Shown here piece after piece: positions 10,246 through 19,674 of a DNA stretch of 64,000 nucleotides. The DNA comes from Rivularia sp. T60_A2020_040. Lineage in GTDB: Bacteria > Cyanobacteriota > Cyanobacteriia > Cyanobacteriales > Nostocaceae. Made by a program: the position numbers and the translations under genes. Numbering within the stretch: position 1 is the first letter of the stretch; each line of letters starts with the position of its first letter. Location: contig JACYMD010000007.1 in assembly GCA_015272215.1 (NCBI GenBank), positions 1 through 64,000 on the forward strand. Reading direction: 5' to 3'. The notes under the pieces were generated by a model that was given only the letters and a program-made list of their open reading frames with translations, searched no databases and was not told the DNA's origin.

Positions 10246-10267
10246 ACCTGGTTTAAAAAAACTGGGT
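10246..10267. terminator. Bidirectional terminator between pentapeptide and BtuF-like genes
   Basis: A 7-bp stem with two wobbles, ACCTGGT (10246-10252) and ACTGGGT (10261-10267), lies between convergent genes. On the plus strand it is followed by TTTCTTATTTT; on the minus strand by TTTTTAAAA. Its arms resemble the dispersed AAACCCGACTTC repeat. Confidence 0.6.
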
Positions 10268-10275
10268 TTCTTATT

Positions 10276-11202
10276 TTAATATCGTTCCCAACCGATACGT
10301 TGATAATGGGGTGGAAAGATTTCTGGATGGATAATTTCTGCTAAAATTTCTAAAGAATCGACTAAACGTGGTCCGGGACGATTAAAGTAGGAATTACCAT
10401 CTGTAATGTAAACTTTGTGATTTTGTACTGCTTGTAGCTGTTGCCATTCGGAACGTTGAGTTAATGAATGGGCTTCGGTGCGAGTACGATTTAAATCGAA
10501 ACCGCAAGGCATAAAAATAATTATATCGGGATTGGCATTGACAAAACTTTCCCATTTCAATTTTTCCGAAGCTTTACCTGTCAAGCTAAATAAAGGCTTT
10601 CCTCCAGCAGAACTAACTAATTCGGGAATCCAATTTGCTGCACTCATTAACGGTTCAGTCCATTCGATACAGCCAATACTAGGAATATCTGTAGAAAAGA
10701 GCGATCGCGTTTTATCCTCGACAATTTGAACGCGATTTTTTAAACTTTCTAAAACTGGTTCTGAATCTAGATGAAAAACTTCAGCAACCCGTGCTATATC
10801 GTTCCAAACATCTTGGAGAACATCTGGTTGTAAGGAAATAACTTGTGGTGAAGAATTAGTCAAGGTTTTGAGTGCGTTTTCAACTTCCCCAAAGCTGACA
10901 GCACAAACATCGCATTGATCTTGGGTAATAATATGAGTGGGTTGTAATTGCTCTAAAATATCTGTTTTGATTTGATAGATGCTCAAAGCGGATTGCAAGA
11001 GTTCGTTAACTTTATGATCAATTTCGCTACTATTAGCGTTACTGTTTAATCTGGCTTGAGTACAAACGGGGAGATTTTGGATTTCTGGAGGAAAGTCGCA
11101 TTCGTGGGAACGTCCGACTATTACATCAGTCAAACCTAATGCTGCTAATATCTCTGTGCCGCTAGGAATCAAAGAAACTATTCTGGTGTTGTCTTTAGTC
11201 AT
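10276..11202 (-). CDS. BtuF-like cobalamin-binding (ABC substrate-binding) protein without signal peptide
   Basis: 308 residues from the ATG at 11202; a TTG four codons upstream is a weaker alternative. The fold is the two-lobed helical-backbone type of BtuF and iron-siderophore binding proteins. It opens RIVSLIPSGTEILAALGL, followed by VVGRSHECDFP, an interlobe segment, a CDVCAVSF motif, and later HKVYITDGNSYFNRPGPRL. The protein starts almost directly with the first beta-strand, so there is no export signal or lipobox, unlike Escherichia coli BtuF. It may act in the cytoplasm or be wrongly named. No btuC or btuD is adjacent. It is divergent from the hybrid histidine kinase gene. Confidence 0.82.
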   Translation of the reverse strand: MTKDNTRIVSLIPSGTEILAALGLTDVIVGRSHECDFPPEIQNLPVCTQARLNSNANSSEIDHKVNELLQSALSIYQIKTDILEQLQPTHIITQDQCDVCAVSFGEVENALKTLTNSSPQVISLQPDVLQDVWNDIARVAEVFHLDSEPVLESLKNRVQIVEDKTRSLFSTDIPSIGCIEWTEPLMSAANWIPELVSSAGGKPLFSLTGKASEKLKWESFVNANPDIIIFMPCGFDLNRTRTEAHSLTQRSEWQQLQAVQNHKVYITDGNSYFNRPGPRLVDSLEILAEIIHPEIFPPHYQRIGWERY

Positions 11203-11214
11203 CACTTGATTCAA

Positions 11215-11723
11215 ATCAAAAGGTTAATACTATCTTATTAATTATCTCCGGCTTTGTTAATTTCAATAATCTACCAAGAGAGTTAAATACAAATGTTATC
11301 GTGTATATTTTGGAATCTAATAAAGATGAAAAAATATTCGTGGTAAAGTTGTTTGAGAACCATTATGATAACTGTATACAGCGATAAAAGCAAAGAAGTA
11401 CTTGTCGTCAGTCACATTGAATTAAACATTTCGTTTAAGTCCCGGTAACAAAAAGTAGAGAGCGGTTATATAACTAAATAGTAAATAGATAAATAATCAA
11501 GGTTTGAATAATTAACATATATTTTCAGCCTTTGACTTTTGATCTTTGACCTGAAAATGATACTGTTTACTATATAATAAAACCTCACTTGTTTACGTTC
11601 GGCTTATGTCTATGTAAATACACTCATCTAAAATATTGTTTTCATGCTCATAGGATTTTATGAGACACTAATGATACTTTAGTTGCGTCACGTTCTTAAA
11701 TAATTGCTCTATTGGGGACGAGC
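11215..11723. other. Divergent intergenic region
   Basis: About 510 bp between the BtuF-like gene and the hybrid histidine kinase. It is AT-rich and must carry promoters in both directions. I see no ORF and no hairpin with a T-tract. I looked for a cobalamin riboswitch (a B12 box near GCCACTG) because of the BtuF-like gene and did not find one. Confidence 0.5.
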
Positions 11724-14582
11724 ATGGCATTAAATAGTTATAGTATTCTGTTGTTAGAAACAAATCAAAACGATAGTGAGTGGTTACAGCCAATGCTGTT
11801 ACAACATCAGGTCACTTTGGCTCAATTATCTGAAGCTAAATCGATTAGCTCCGCTCAATCAATGGATGCTGTTATATTAAATTTACCATTGAGTAATATT
11901 CAAGATTTTGAAATTATTTCCTCAGTTCGTAAACTGTTACCTGATGGAGCAATTGTGGTAATCAGTGAAAATGAAGATGAAACGGTGATGGCAAAAGCAA
12001 TCGAATCGGGTGCAGATGATTTTATATACAAAAATAATATCACTAAGAATTTACAATGGACTTTGATATCTGCGATTGAGAGACGAAAGCGTTTTAATTA
12101 TAATATTCAAGAACGTCAGATATCCGAGCAAAATGAAGACAATAGCGAAGCGAGATGGCGTTTTTTGTTCGAGGCAACTTCTCAAGGAATCATGATACAT
12201 GATCGAGGCACGATTTTAGACGTGAATCATGCTTTAGCGCAAATGACTGGTTATGAAATTGAGGAACTAATTGGTAGAAATGGGTTTGAATTAGCTACAC
12301 CAGAATCCCAAGAATTAATTAGAAAAAATATTATTTCCGGTTATGAAAAACCTTATCGGGCTAATGTAATCAAAAAAGATGGTTCTATATTTATGGTGGA
12401 AATTGAAGGTAAAATAATTTCTCAAAGTTCTCAAAATATACGGGTAGCAGTGATTAGAGATATTACAGAATGCCATCGAGTAGAAACAGCTTTACACGCA
12501 AGGGAAAATCTGTTGCGACAACAAAGTCAAACTTTAGTTGAACTGGCTAACAGTAAAGCTTTTATCAAAGGAAATTTAATTGCCTCTGTACGGGAAATTA
12601 CTCAAGCAGCAGCAATAATTTTGGATGTTGAACAAGTAGGGGTTTGGCTGTATAACGAAGACTGTTCTCAATTAGAAAGTGTTGATTTATATAATCGTAA
12701 AATTAGCAGTCATTCACAATCAATTGTTTTAAAAAAAGAAGATTATCCCAACTATTTTACGGCATTAGAAACAAATATTAATTCTGTGAATGATAGTTCA
12801 AAATCTATTGTCAATCAAGAACTATCAAAATTTTATCTCGCTGTATTTGGTGTGACATCTGTATTAAACGTACCGATTTGGCTTGGCGGTTCTGTGGTAG
12901 GTATAGTATGTCATGCATACTTTAATAACGATACATCTTCATCTCATCAATGGACTTTGGAAGAAGAACGTTTTGCAATCGCCATCGCAGATTTTTTAAC
13001 ATTAGCAATAGAAGCAAGCGAGCGTAAAGCCGCAGAAAAAGCATTAAAACAAAGCGAAGCCCAGTTTAGGGCAATTTTTGAACGTTCTTCTATGGGTATT
13101 TGCTTAGTAGATATCAAAGGAAGAATTATTGACATCAATCCAGCGCTGTGCAAAATACTCAGATATAATTTTGACGAACTTAGGCACAAAAATTTTACAA
13201 ATTATATTTGTTTTGAAAAGGGTGATTTAGAACTTTACAAACAATTGATAGCTCGAAAAGTTGAGCGCTTGGAAATTGAAAGAAGGCTTTTGCACAAAGA
13301 TGGTGGCACAGTTTGGACTCATTTAAGTATTTCTTTGATTGTACATAGTAATGGTAAACCCAAATTTTTTCTTGCCATTATTGAAGATATCAGCGAACGT
13401 AAAGAAACTGAATTAGAACTACGAAAAAGTAAAGAAGCCGCAGAAGTTGCCAGTAGAGCAAAGAGTGAATTTTTAGCAACCATGAGCCATGAATTGCGAA
13501 CTCCTCTCAATGCAATTATGGGTTTATCGCAATTACTTCAACAAGAGATTGTTGGTTCTATAAATGATAAACAAAAAGAATATATAGACTGTATATACAG
13601 CAGTGGGTTACATTTATTAGAATTAATTAATGATATTCTTGATTTGTCAAAAGTAGAAGCAGGAAAAGAAGAATTATCGTTGTTTCCTTTGCGGGTAGAA
13701 GATTTGTGTAATTACGTGATTTCAACAGTACGCGAACGTGCTGAAGAAAAAGGATTAAAACTATATTTTTCAATTGATAAACAAGTAGAAACTTGCATTG
13801 CTGATGAACGAAGAATTAAACAAATGCTCTTAAATCTACTCACCAATGCAATTAAATTTACTTCTGTTGGTTCAGTTTCATTACAAGTCATCAAAATGCC
13901 TCAAGGAATTGCATTTCGAGTATGTGATACTGGTATTGGCATTAAATCACATCAATTTCAATATTTATTTGAACCTTTTAAACAACTTGATTCTCGGTTA
14001 AATCGTCAATATGAAGGTACTGGTTTGGGTTTAGCTTTAACGCGCAAATTAGCCCGTTTACATGGTGGAGATGTAACCGTAGAATCAACTTTTGGTAAAG
14101 GTAGTCAGTTTACTTTATTTCTTCCCGACAAGGAATTTGAAGCAGAAAATGAAATAGAAAAATGGGAAGCAAAAATCAACAATATTAATAATTTAATATC
14201 TTCCACAGATACTTTAGTAAATAAACGTATTTTACTGATAGAAGACGACACACATACTGGTACATTATTACAAGATTATCTACAAACAATTGGTTATCAA
14301 GTAGAGTGGATGGTAGATGGAAAAGATTTTCTAGATAAAGTCAGAATTTACCAACCTAATCTAATTTTACTAGATATCCAGTTAGGAGATTTTAGCGGTT
14401 GGGACTTACTTACTTCCTTACGACAAACTTCAGATTTAGAAGATAAATTTGTAGTCATGATGACACCGAGTCCGGATGATGATATAAGAGATAAATATAT
14501 TCAAGCTGGTGCAAATGATTTTGTGAGTAAACCAATTGGTATTGTAAAATTAGAATTGATATTAATGCGGTATTTTAATTAA
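11724..14582 (+). CDS. Hybrid sensor histidine kinase (pseudo-REC, PAS, GAF, PAS, HisKA, HATPase, REC)
   Basis: 952 residues from the ATG at 11724; a TTG four codons upstream is less likely. Order of domains: an N-terminal receiver-like domain (about 1-115) in which the usual phospho-acceptor Asp is Asn (AVILNLPL), so it probably cannot be phosphorylated; PAS ([18 protein letters not shown]); GAF (about 250-430); a second PAS ([15 protein letters not shown]); HisKA with the phospho-His in [18 protein letters not shown]; HATPase with DTGIGI and [13 protein letters not shown]; and a C-terminal receiver with acceptor Asp in [13 protein letters not shown]. It has no membrane segment, so it should be a cytoplasmic phosphorelay protein. 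The input signal is unknown; no cognate regulator lies next to it. Confidence 0.93.
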   Translation: MALNSYSILLLETNQNDSEWLQPMLLQHQVTLAQLSEAKSISSAQSMDAVILNLPLSNIQDFEIISSVRKLLPDGAIVVISENEDETVMAKAIESGADDFIYKNNITKNLQWTLISAIERRKRFNYNIQERQISEQNEDNSEARWRFLFEATSQGIMIHDRGTILDVNHALAQMTGYEIEELIGRNGFELATPESQELIRKNIISGYEKPYRANVIKKDGSIFMVEIEGKIISQSSQNIRVAVIRDITECHRVETALHARENLLRQQSQTLVELANSKAFIKGNLIASVREITQAAAIILDVEQVGVWLYNEDCSQLESVDLYNRKISSHSQSIVLKKEDYPNYFTALETNINSVNDSSKSIVNQELSKFYLAVFGVTSVLNVPIWLGGSVVGIVCHAYFNNDTSSSHQWTLEEERFAIAIADFLTLAIEASERKAAEKALKQSEAQFRAIFERSSMGICLVDIKGRIIDINPALCKILRYNFDELRHKNFTNYICFEKGDLELYKQLIARKVERLEIERRLLHKDGGTVWTHLSISLIVHSNGKPKFFLAIIEDISERKETELELRKSKEAAEVASRAKSEFLATMSHELRTPLNAIMGLSQLLQQEIVGSINDKQKEYIDCIYSSGLHLLELINDILDLSKVEAGKEELSLFPLRVEDLCNYVISTVRERAEEKGLKLYFSIDKQVETCIADERRIKQMLLNLLTNAIKFTSVGSVSLQVIKMPQGIAFRVCDTGIGIKSHQFQYLFEPFKQLDSRLNRQYEGTGLGLALTRKLARLHGGDVTVESTFGKGSQFTLFLPDKEFEAENEIEKWEAKINNINNLISSTDTLVNKRILLIEDDTHTGTLLQDYLQTIGYQVEWMVDGKDFLDKVRIYQPNLILLDIQLGDFSGWDLLTSLRQTSDLEDKFVVMMTPSPDDDIRDKYIQAGANDFVSKPIGIVKLELILMRYFN

Positions 14583-14707
14583 AAATAGAATTGCTAATGG
14601 GTAATGGGTAATTGGGAATGGGTAATTAAATCCGTGAAATCAGTGTAATCATGAATGAATCCGTGGTCAGTAATCAGTAATAAATCATCAATAAATTATA
14701 ATTAATT

Positions 14708-14902
14708 ATGATAAAACTTGATCAATTTTTGAAATTGTTAGGTGTAGCACAAAGTGGAGGACAAGCCAAACACATCATTGTGGAAGGTAATGTCAAGGTT
14801 AACGGTGTCTTAGAAACTCGTCGAGGTAGACAGTTAGTAATTGGAGATAAAGTCACCGTGGGAACCCAAACTTTTGAAGTTAAAGATTTGGAAAAATTAT
14901 AA
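14708..14902 (+). CDS. Small S4-domain RNA-binding protein
   Basis: 64 residues, essentially one S4 fold: IKLDQFLKLLGVAQSGGQAK, then VEGNVKVNGVLETRRGRQL and GDKVTVG. This matches the YbcJ/YaaA-type free-standing S4 proteins, which bind structured RNA such as rRNA. The RNA target here is unknown. Its 3' end overlaps tail-to-tail by 23 bases with the minus-strand zinc-ribbon gene that follows. Confidence 0.9.
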   Translation: MIKLDQFLKLLGVAQSGGQAKHIIVEGNVKVNGVLETRRGRQLVIGDKVTVGTQTFEVKDLEKL

Positions 14903-15134
14903 ATAGAGCTAAAGATGTTTTTGTAGTAGTTGATGGTTGAGGTTTTTGCTGCGGTTTAATTAAATTAAATAAAGTAATTATTAAAGGTAAAAGCAAGGCT
15001 AAAACCACAATAATTGCAGTAATTTTAAATATTACAGGTCGTTTATGTCCCTTTGTCGGATAACCGCAGCTTAGACAAATTTCCTCTTCACTACTATTGA
15101 GAACACCACAAACTTTACAAGGTTCTAAAGACAT
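14880..15134 (-). CDS. Small zinc-ribbon membrane protein
   Basis: 84 residues. Two CxxC pairs at the N-terminus (CKVCGVLNSSEEEICLSCG) form a probable zinc ribbon. They are followed by basic residues, one strong membrane helix (FKITAIIVVLALLLPLIITL), and a short Pro/Thr-rich tail. Likely a single-pass inner-membrane protein with a cytoplasmic ribbon. Function unknown. Its last codons overlap the end of the S4 gene on the other strand. Confidence 0.65.
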   Translation of the reverse strand: MSLEPCKVCGVLNSSEEEICLSCGYPTKGHKRPVIFKITAIIVVLALLLPLIITLFNLIKPQQKPQPSTTTKTSLALFIIFPNL

Positions 15135-15170
15135 TTTTTATATACTCATATTTTGATCATCAAACTAATG

Positions 15171-15404
15171 TTATAACCAAAAAAGCAGCCAATACCAAAA
15201 TTTCTCGCCGAAAGCTACCGATAATAAACCACATACCACTGCCGATATAAATATTATCCCTAATAAAGCAGCAACTGTTGGCGCATCCGCTGCTAATCCT
15301 AACGCAATTGCCAAGAAAATACCAAATATGAATCCGCAACCAAAACGAGCAGTAAATTGAGCCTGCTTATCGTTTTTTCGATCTGAGCGATTGTTTTTAT
15401 CCAT
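15171..15404 (-). CDS. Small membrane protein, unknown function
   Basis: 77 residues. A charged N-terminus (DKNNRSDRKNDKQ) precedes two hydrophobic segments (GCGFIFGIFLAIALGLAADA and AALLGIIFISAVVCGLLSVA), and it ends WYWLLFWL. I do not recognise a family. It is on the same strand as the zinc-ribbon gene, 36 bp upstream of it, so the two may be co-transcribed. Confidence 0.6.
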   Translation of the reverse strand: MDKNNRSDRKNDKQAQFTARFGCGFIFGIFLAIALGLAADAPTVAALLGIIFISAVVCGLLSVAFGEKFWYWLLFWL

Positions 15405-15589
15405 TAATTTGGGATGTTTAGAAGAACTTGCTTATTTTTATACTTCCCAAATCAAGTTAAATTTGAACACACTTTTGAGAATTATCTGTAATATCAAGTG
15501 CGGATGATTAATTATTATTCTTTATTGAGTGTTCCCTATTCCCTATTTCAGCAATCTTTAAATCACAATAAACCATATTCTTCTCCGGT

Positions 15590-15660
15590 TGTTTGATGTA
15601 AAAACCCGACTTCTAACCCCACGAAAAATCAAGATTTTGCAGCTTCCTTATGATTTAAAC
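15590..15660. repeat. AAACCCGACTTCT dispersed repeat
   Basis: Contains AAAACCCGACTTCTAACCCC. Related copies lie near 16558, 42185, 53873-53906 and 54294, and divergent hairpin versions at 10246 and 58158. In some locations the repeat pairs with an inverted copy to form a terminator-like stem; here it stands alone. Confidence 0.6.
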
Positions 15661-15697
15661 AGTAATAGAAGCAGCGAACATCGAACTCACCTTAAAT

Positions 15698-16339
15698 TCA
15701 CACCAACCGTAAACAAGGACATTTCTGCAAATACCCATCGGCTTTAAGTTGTGCATCTGGATTATCTATATTTGCTGGAGTTGGGCGGATAATACCATTA
15801 AATAAATCGTCTAAACCGTAAGGAGTGAAAAATTCCCATTCTCCTTGAGTATTTAAACGTACACCGATGGCTGCTGTCGTGTGCAGCCAATTTTTGATAC
15901 CGTCTTCAGTGCTAGTGTAAGTTTTTCTACCAGAACGCCATCGAGAAAAGCTAGCTTGATTTTTGATATCGAATAGATAGTCTGGAAATACAGAATTTAA
16001 AGCTGCTTTCGCGGTTAATTCTTGATTGCGATCGCCATTTTCGTCAAAGAATGCAATATCAAAGTCTTTGATAAACAGTTTACAGTTATCGCCAAAAATT
16101 GAGCGCCAAACTGTGTTTCGTACAGCACCTCCAGCTAACCACCAATTGGGAAGGTTGAGTTGAGATATGGGACTTAGTACAGCACCAACAGTCGAATTAG
16201 TCAGAATATTTTGTAGGCGATCGACACCGTTCATAATATAAAATTGATTCCTATTTATTTGGCAAAGTATATCATTAACCTGAGTATCCTTGATAATCAC
16301 AGAACTTGGGTTTTTACGATCAATATCCGTAAATGACAT
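15698..16339 (-). CDS. Nucleotidyltransferase family protein (DUF925-like)
   Basis: 213 residues. The central part reads LPNWWLAGGAVRNTVW, then IKDFDIAFFD, later FDIKNQASF. It resembles the NTP_transf_6/DUF925 family, whose (AG)GxVRN...D(I/V)D pattern is that of minimal nucleotidyltransferases; IKDFDIAFFD would supply the metal-binding acids. The substrate is not known. The ATG at 16339 lies inside the left end of a MITE-like repeat, so either the natural start is internal (MNGVDRLQ... at residue 37) or the repeat reshaped the 5' end. The N-terminal 36 residues are not typical of the family as I know it. Confidence 0.75.
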   Translation of the reverse strand: MSFTDIDRKNPSSVIIKDTQVNDILCQINRNQFYIMNGVDRLQNILTNSTVGAVLSPISQLNLPNWWLAGGAVRNTVWRSIFGDNCKLFIKDFDIAFFDENGDRNQELTAKAALNSVFPDYLFDIKNQASFSRWRSGRKTYTSTEDGIKNWLHTTAAIGVRLNTQGEWEFFTPYGLDDLFNGIIRPTPANIDNPDAQLKADGYLQKCPCLRLV

Positions 16340-16529
16340 CTTGCAGATTACGCATAATTAACTACATAACAAAAAAGATACATAAAAACATTACGAACAG
16401 AAAAATGTAGTATTTTAGTCCATTTTAATGGACTTATGCTATCAGACTGGGACTTGCAGTCCCAGGCGGGCAAGAACGAAGTTAAACAATTAGTAATTAT
16501 TTTGACTATAGGTTTCTATGGTGCAAATA
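16338..16529. repeat. MITE-like repeat, copy 2
   Basis: Left end ATCTTGCAGA, right end GGTGCAAAT. Internal hairpins are AGTCCATTTTAATGGACT (near 16418-16435) and CTGGGACTTGCAGTCCCAG (near 16446-16464). It shares its body closely with copy 3 (54002-54194), including ACGCATAATTAACTA on the left and TAATTATTTTGA on the right. It lies at the start of the nucleotidyltransferase gene and covers that gene's ATG. Confidence 0.78.
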
Positions 16530-16606
16530 TAACGTAACACGCTCATAACAGTAATCAAAACCCGACTTCTTGCCCTATCGAATTCACGTATCATTAGATA
16601 AAAATG

Positions 16607-16634
16607 TAGAAGCGTAATAGTGTTACGTCTCTAC
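16607..16634. repeat. Degenerate TAGAGACGTAGC-type palindrome
   Basis: A TGTAGAAGCGTAA / TTACGTCTCTACA inverted repeat downstream of the DUF4870 gene (minus strand). It belongs to the GTAGAGACGTAGC palindrome family seen at 17286, 52676 and 62798. Confidence 0.5.
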
Positions 16635-16676
16635 ATTATTTATATATCTATATTTTTACCAAAACAAAGCGGCTAC

Positions 16677-17012
16677 TTATACTAAACGGAAGATATACGG
16701 ATAACGATAGGGTTGCTCTGGTGAGTTCAAAACTTGAACAAGAGCGATAATTGGCATGACAATACTAATTAAACCCAAAACCATTAATAATGGAATACCG
16801 ATAAGAACTATAGTCAACATTCCAGCGACTAATCCATATATGTACAGATTAATGTGAAAATTCAAGGATTCTCTCGCATTAGCCTTTACAACTGAATCTT
16901 CTGTGGTAAATAAAATAACAATTGGTATGGCAATAGTTACAATCGTAGAGCTAAAAAATATCGCTCCATGACATAGCGCTGATAATAATTTGCGTTGATC
17001 TACATTTTCCAT
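16677..17012 (-). CDS. DUF4870 domain membrane protein
   Basis: 111 residues matching the DUF4870 pattern: SALCHGAIFFSSTIVTIAIP, the conserved KANARESLNFHINLYIYG segment, then a second and third hydrophobic stretch, and a final PYRYPYIFRLV. Three or four membrane helices are predicted by eye. This family of small inner-membrane proteins is widespread and has no established function. It is transcribed alone. Confidence 0.88.
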   Translation of the reverse strand: MENVDQRKLLSALCHGAIFFSSTIVTIAIPIVILFTTEDSVVKANARESLNFHINLYIYGLVAGMLTIVLIGIPLLMVLGLISIVMPIIALVQVLNSPEQPYRYPYIFRLV

Positions 17013-17420
17013 ATCACAAATCCTTACTAGAATTTATATACACTTCTACAATCATAATTGTACTAATTTCGTAATATGATTTAAGTTAAAACTAGTAATT
17101 TAAATATATAAATTCAATTTAAGAACTACATATAATTACGTAGAGAATACCTAAGTGATTTTATCAAGTTTACTGTTTTTAATAAATTAGGAATTAAAGT
17201 TAAGAGTAATCAAAGAGAGACAATTCTTTGAGGAAATTCTTTATTGAACGTCAGGTGATTTTATCCTAAATACAAAAAGCTTGTAGAGACGTAGCACTGC
17301 TACGTCTCCAACAATATGAAATCATCACTTCATATTTTTATTCACCAATACCCTGATTTAAAATCTGAAAATTTAAGCTGGTAAGAATCTTTCTAGATTA
17401 TAGCTTCCCTGAAACTTTTG
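17013..17420. repeat. Intergenic region with perfect GAGACGTAGC hairpin
   Basis: A perfect inverted repeat GAGACGTAGC-ACT-GCTACGTCTC sits at 17286-17308, downstream of the minus-strand methyltransferase. The rest is AT-rich with no ORF. Confidence 0.6.
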
Positions 17421-18311
17421 CTAACTAATACGTCTAGCGATGCACATAACCGATTGTGCAGCTTCTGGAGTGTCCGGGTTGATACCTGATAACCGTTGAC
17501 TTAATCTCAATCTCCATGAATTACGACCATTTTTACCCTCAAGTACTTCAGCACCTAAATCGTGACTATGAGGGTACAATTTCACCTCAAAGCCCAATGG
17601 TTCCAAAGCTTCATAGTACACAGAGGCTGTAATTCCATCCCCTGGTTTTTGGTTATGAATCTCCGTTTTCCAGCGTGCATATCTTTCCTCGTAGGGAATA
17701 TAATGCTTGCTCCTCAACAGACGATAGAGAGGATACCTAATATCCCGAATCAATAAACCTACCCCTTTTAGATTCCAAGCAGTACGCTGGGGGTCTTGAT
17801 CAGTAAATAATAATCCACCAGGACGCACCAACCGCGCAGCTTCTTGTAAAATTCTACCCATATCATCGCAATGATGAACGGTAGCATTTGCAACTACGAT
17901 ATCTGCAAATCCATCTATGAACGGTAAATGATGAGCATCAGTCAAAATTGGTGTATAGCCAACTTCACGAGCCATCTTGAGAGCGCTTAGAGAAATATCA
18001 ACCCCAATTAAAAGTTTGGGTAGACCACCCAACGTTGCATAGACATTACCAGGACCGCAACCGATATCTACAACTATTTTGTCATCCCAACTACCCATTG
18101 CAGCCTGCCAACGTGCTTTAAACGGTTCGCTGCGATGACTACTTTCAAAGTACTCCTTGCCCCATTTAGGATGTCCAAAAAAGAAACTATTAGCCTGCAT
18201 ACCCTTTGTAAAAACTGGAATTGGACAGGTTGGAATATCTCCCCTTTCCCCATCCACCATCGCATCTGAAGCTAGATAAGGTTTCAATCGCGAAAACGCA
18301 GAATCTTCCAT
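17421..18311 (-). CDS. Class I SAM-dependent methyltransferase
   Basis: 296 residues. The SAM-binding motif I is VVDIGCGPGNVYATLGG (about residues 80-96), motif II is LIGVDISLSALKMA, then FADIVVANATVHHCDD as motif III, and LVRPGGLLFTDQD as the post-motif strand. This is the UbiE/Methyltransf_11 type. The N-terminal 75 residues and the C-terminal part with YYEALEPLGFEVKLYPHSHD are less general and may define substrate. The substrate cannot be told from sequence, and neighbours give no pathway. Single gene. Confidence 0.88.
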   Translation of the reverse strand: MEDSAFSRLKPYLASDAMVDGERGDIPTCPIPVFTKGMQANSFFFGHPKWGKEYFESSHRSEPFKARWQAAMGSWDDKIVVDIGCGPGNVYATLGGLPKLLIGVDISLSALKMAREVGYTPILTDAHHLPFIDGFADIVVANATVHHCDDMGRILQEAARLVRPGGLLFTDQDPQRTAWNLKGVGLLIRDIRYPLYRLLRSKHYIPYEERYARWKTEIHNQKPGDGITASVYYEALEPLGFEVKLYPHSHDLGAEVLEGKNGRNSWRLRLSQRLSGINPDTPEAAQSVMCIARRIS

Positions 18312-18892
18312 TCTTGTTCCTTAAGTATTATTTGCAGGGTTTCAGTTGTATTTACTACCAACTAAACTTGATGGTATCAAATATCTATGTATTACTATGG
18401 TATTATTCAAGTAATATACAAAGAAAGATAAAAAGAATTGATAAAGTTATTTTTATTTAAGAAAAACAAGTTAAAGAATTAATATTTTAGCTTTTATTTA
18501 AAGAGAATCTTCCGGTTTTTCATACCATGTATTATTTGAAATAATTTAAATTATATAAATATTAAAAAAATCTTTATTGCTGTGTATTATCTACTAATTT
18601 ATCAGAATTTAAATATTATTTAAGGAAATAGATAGATTTATTTATTGTTATATATATTTTTTTTTGCCAAACACAATTTTTTTTTAAGTTATTATTTGTC
18701 TCAAGCAATAAATTTGAAAAAATCTTGTTTTATTTCCTATTGAATAATATAAATATCCTACGTAAGATAGAAGCGGATTGAAGAATTCTCATCTCTTAGA
18801 AAGAAGTATTTATCCTACCGTTTGAACTAAAAAGGAATGGTTTGCCTCAATCGAACGGGGTAGATAGAAACCATATATACAAGTAAAATTTT
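18312..18892. other. AT-rich divergent intergenic region
   Basis: About 580 bp between the methyltransferase and the HPF-CSD gene, extremely AT-rich with poly-T runs near 18655-18690. I see no ORF, no repeat copy and no clear hairpin. Both flanking promoters must lie here. Confidence 0.5.
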
Positions 18893-19465
18893 ATGAACAT
18901 ACAACCAGAAGTGACTTATCGCGGTGTTGAAAAAACAGATGCAATAGACACACTAGTAAATAGTAAAATTGCCAAATTAGAACAATTTTGCGACCACATC
19001 AGTAGTTGTCGTGTAGCCATAGAAAAAGCGCACAACCACCCCAGTAGCGGTTCTCCCTATCGAGTGCGTTTAGATGTTACCGTACCACCTGCCCACGAAC
19101 TAGCAGTAGACCGCAGCCCCGATACTGGAATTCAGTACCAACCCTTGGATGCAGTAATTCGCCATGCTTTCGATGCGATGCAGCGTCAATTAAAAGAACT
19201 TAATGACAGACAGCAAGGTGAAGTTAAAGAACATCCCCAACAAGCAATGGTAGCGGTTGTCAGTAAACTTTTCCCAGAGCAAGATTACGGCTTTATCAAA
19301 ACCCTCGAAACCGGAAGAGAAATTTATTTTCACCGCAATAGCGTCACTCACGGAGATTTTGAGCGTATAGAAGTTGGTACCGGCGTACAATTTAGCGAAA
19401 CCCTAGGTGAAATGGGACCCCAAGCAACCACTGTCAGAATTGTAGATACAGTAACAAATAGGTAA
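18893..19465 (+). CDS. HPF/RaiA-type ribosome-associated protein fused to a cold-shock domain
   Basis: 190 residues. The N-terminal ~115 residues form the S30AE/HPF fold (IQPEVTYRGVEKTDAIDTLV, with RVRLDVTVPP and DAVIRHAFDAMQRQLKE), which binds the 30S decoding region in ribosome hibernation. Residues about 125-190 form a cold-shock (OB) domain: VVSKLFPEQDYGFIKTLE, then EIYFHRNSV with the aromatic RNA-binding signature. The fusion suggests a stress factor acting on ribosomes with extra RNA contact. Such HPF-CSD fusions occur in several bacterial groups. It is not the long cyanobacterial LrtA type, which ends in a dimerisation domain. Confidence 0.85.
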   Translation: MNIQPEVTYRGVEKTDAIDTLVNSKIAKLEQFCDHISSCRVAIEKAHNHPSSGSPYRVRLDVTVPPAHELAVDRSPDTGIQYQPLDAVIRHAFDAMQRQLKELNDRQQGEVKEHPQQAMVAVVSKLFPEQDYGFIKTLETGREIYFHRNSVTHGDFERIEVGTGVQFSETLGEMGPQATTVRIVDTVTNR

Positions 19466-19674
19466 TTGGGTATAGGTAATTGGGCATTGGTAGTAGGAAA
19501 TAGATAATTATTAACTCCCAACTCCCAACTCCCGTACAGACGTAGCAATACGCCCCGTCTCTACAAAACTAACTCCTCACTCCGGTGGTACTAACTTTTT
19601 CTTCCTCTCCCTACCGCCTGGTACCATTTTTTGATAACATCATTAAACCCGATTCTTAACAAACGGATTGATGT

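Noticed and set aside
11215-11723. Possible cobalamin riboswitch for the BtuF-like gene
   Set aside because: No B12-box-like GCCACTG segment or suitable stems were found.
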